A stretch of DNA of 55,450 nucleotides. Origin: an uncultured Bacilli bacterium (GTDB lineage: Bacteria; Bacillota_I; Bacilli_A; RF39; UBA660). The notes under the pieces are model-generated. The model searched no databases and was not told where the DNA came from. It worked only from the letters and a program-made list of their open reading frames with translations. The stretch covers positions 1-55,450 of the forward strand of contig CAJUGE010000092.1 of the NCBI GenBank assembly GCA_910586295.1, in the 5' to 3' direction. The position numbers were made by a program, and so were the translations under genes. Below, one piece after another: positions 54,396 to 55,450 of this stretch. The first letter of the stretch is position 1; each line of letters starts with the position of its first letter.

Positions 54396-54424
54396 ATTTT
54401 AATTTTTTAAATAATATATGTCAA
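54396..54424 (-). promoter_or_regulatory. Promoter of the ECF sigma gene
   Basis: TTGACA (54424-54419), 17 bases, TAAAAT (54401-54396) on the minus strand. Confidence 0.6.
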
Positions 54425-54436
54425 GCCAAATTAGTA

Positions 54437-54465
54437 TTGACATATTTATACAAAAATCTTAAACT
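54437..54465 (+). promoter_or_regulatory. Divergent promoter towards the YhcG-like gene
   Basis: TTGACA (54437-54442), 17 bases, TAAACT (54460-54465). Its -35 and that of the sigma gene form a 9-base inverted repeat (ATATGTCAA/TTGACATAT) with a 12-base centre. Confidence 0.5.
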
Positions 54466-54551
54466 TATATTGTGTTGAATGAATGTGTGAATATTTTTTA
54501 TTTACTCTTAATATTACACTTCCATTCAAACTAAAATGGAGGTAACGATTA

Positions 54552-55450
54552 TAAAAAATAACAAAAGAATTAGAACACTTAGTTATTAAAAATGAAACTA
54601 ACAAGAAAGCTAGAGTTTATCAGCAGAACAATGAAGACCTAGAAACTAAATGGAATATAGGCAGACTACTAGTTGAAGCACAAGGTGGTGAATCACGAGC
54701 TAAATATGGCAATGGCCTTATCAAAGAGTGGTCTAAAGATTAAAGAAAAATATGGTAAAGGTTATGACGAAACAAACTTAAGGAGATTTAGAGTATTTTA
54801 TATTCGATTTTCAAAACAGGGCTCACTGAGCCACAAATTAACATGGACACATTATAGATATATTATTCCTATTAAAACTGAGAATGAAAGAAACTATTAC
54901 ATCAACTTATGTATAGAGCAAAATCTATAAGTAAGAGAATTAAAACAAGAAATAAACAATAAATCATATGATAGACTTATAAATAAACCAGAGAAAATAG
55001 AATTAATTACAAATAATCAAAATCAAAATATACTACAAAATCTTAAGAACCCTATTATATTAAACATTAGTAAAAATGAAACAATAAATAACGAAAAAGA
55101 ATTACAACTCTTAATACTAGCACAACTTCAAACTTTCTTCTTACAACTTGGTAATGGTTTCACCTTAGTTGGAAATGAATACAAAATTATTAATGATGGA
55201 AAACACTACTACATCGATATACTTCTTTTTAATGTAAAGTCTCTTTGTTACATTGTTGTAGAACTTAAATTTAGAGAATTAAGACAAACTGACAAAGGCG
55301 AAATAGAATTATACATGAACCTAGTTGATAAGCATATAAAAGAATCTTTTCATAATAAAACTATAGGTATCATCATATCAAAAGAACAAGATAACTTTAT
55401 CGCAACTTATGTAGGAGAAGATAACATAATACCATTAACTTATAAAATTA
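54552..55450 (+). pseudogene. YhcG/DUF1016 (RpnC-like) PD-(D/E)XK nuclease, broken and cut by window edge
   Basis: Three pieces of one protein: a first frame with TKWNIGRLLVEAQGGESRAK, a shifted frame from 54673 with EKYGKGYDETNLRRFRVFY and SHKLTWTHYRYI, then an in-frame TAA at 54928 after EQNL and further sequence VRELKQEINNKSYDRLINKP. The C-terminal nuclease is complete as far as the window goes: YYIDILLFNVKSLCYIVVEL and LKFRELRQTDKGEIELYMNL, with the Asp and ELK catalytic residues. DUF1016 proteins are mobile nucleases linked to restriction modules. At least one frameshift and one nonsense codon make it a pseudogene. Confidence 0.8.

Overview
The window is very AT-rich DNA from a low-GC Bacillota, probably an anaerobic, host-associated member of the Bacilli. 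This is inferred from Gram-positive markers: the AddAB nuclease, a YfmF/YfmH-type M16 peptidase pair, a BceRSAB module and an oxygen-independent (class III) ribonucleotide reductase. TGA works as a stop codon, for example at the ATGA overlap between the response regulator and histidine kinase genes, so the standard bacterial code applies. No tRNA, rRNA or CRISPR array was seen.

Left part (1-6.9 kb) is a decaying accessory region on mixed strands: fragments of three different transposases, a broken flavodoxin / DUF4405 membrane protein / LysR module around a 20-bp-arm palindrome, then a promoter-leader-terminator unit before a small membrane protein and a VanZ-like protein, and two XRE regulators.

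6.9-33 kb is mostly minus-strand housekeeping: a DnaQ-like exonuclease, CoaB coupled to a nitrilase-family hydrolase, a LysR regulator, a queuosine-salvage (DUF2419) protein with an unknown partner, a class III ribonucleotide reductase whose glycyl-radical tail is a separate 56-residue polypeptide, AddAB, a leucine-rich-repeat-like protein, an XTP/dITP pyrophosphatase, a WYL regulator, a broken DUF3990 (ADP-ribosyltransferase-like) gene with an intact partner, DUF1848, a DUF4143-type ATPase and the M16 pair.

33-35.2 kb holds a type III toxin-antitoxin locus. It has a good promoter, two 50-nt antitoxin repeats whose stems covary, a terminator, and a CptN/ToxN-like toxin gene that is frameshifted. 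Next come a DUF3800 protein and the Bce-like antimicrobial-peptide sensing and export operon (40.25-35.25 kb), which ends with a 30-residue membrane peptide and a YxeA-family protein.

The best candidate for an undescribed system is the minus-strand run 53.4-40.6 kb. In order of transcription it holds an HTH protein, a protein with a dead DnaE-like palm joined to a DnaB-like fold, a shrunken PolC relative with eroded catalytic sites, an unknown protein, a metallo-beta-lactamase nuclease with intact metal ligands, a PD-(D/E)XK nuclease, and two tandem leucine-rich-repeat-like proteins that share a near-identical 764-bp 5' half but have diverged 3' halves. An ECF sigma factor and a putative anti-sigma factor lie directly upstream. 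The window ends in a broken YhcG/DUF1016 nuclease gene.

A recurring feature is compactness: genes overlap as TAATG, TAGTG or ATGA, and several stop codons lie inside or beside their own terminator hairpin.
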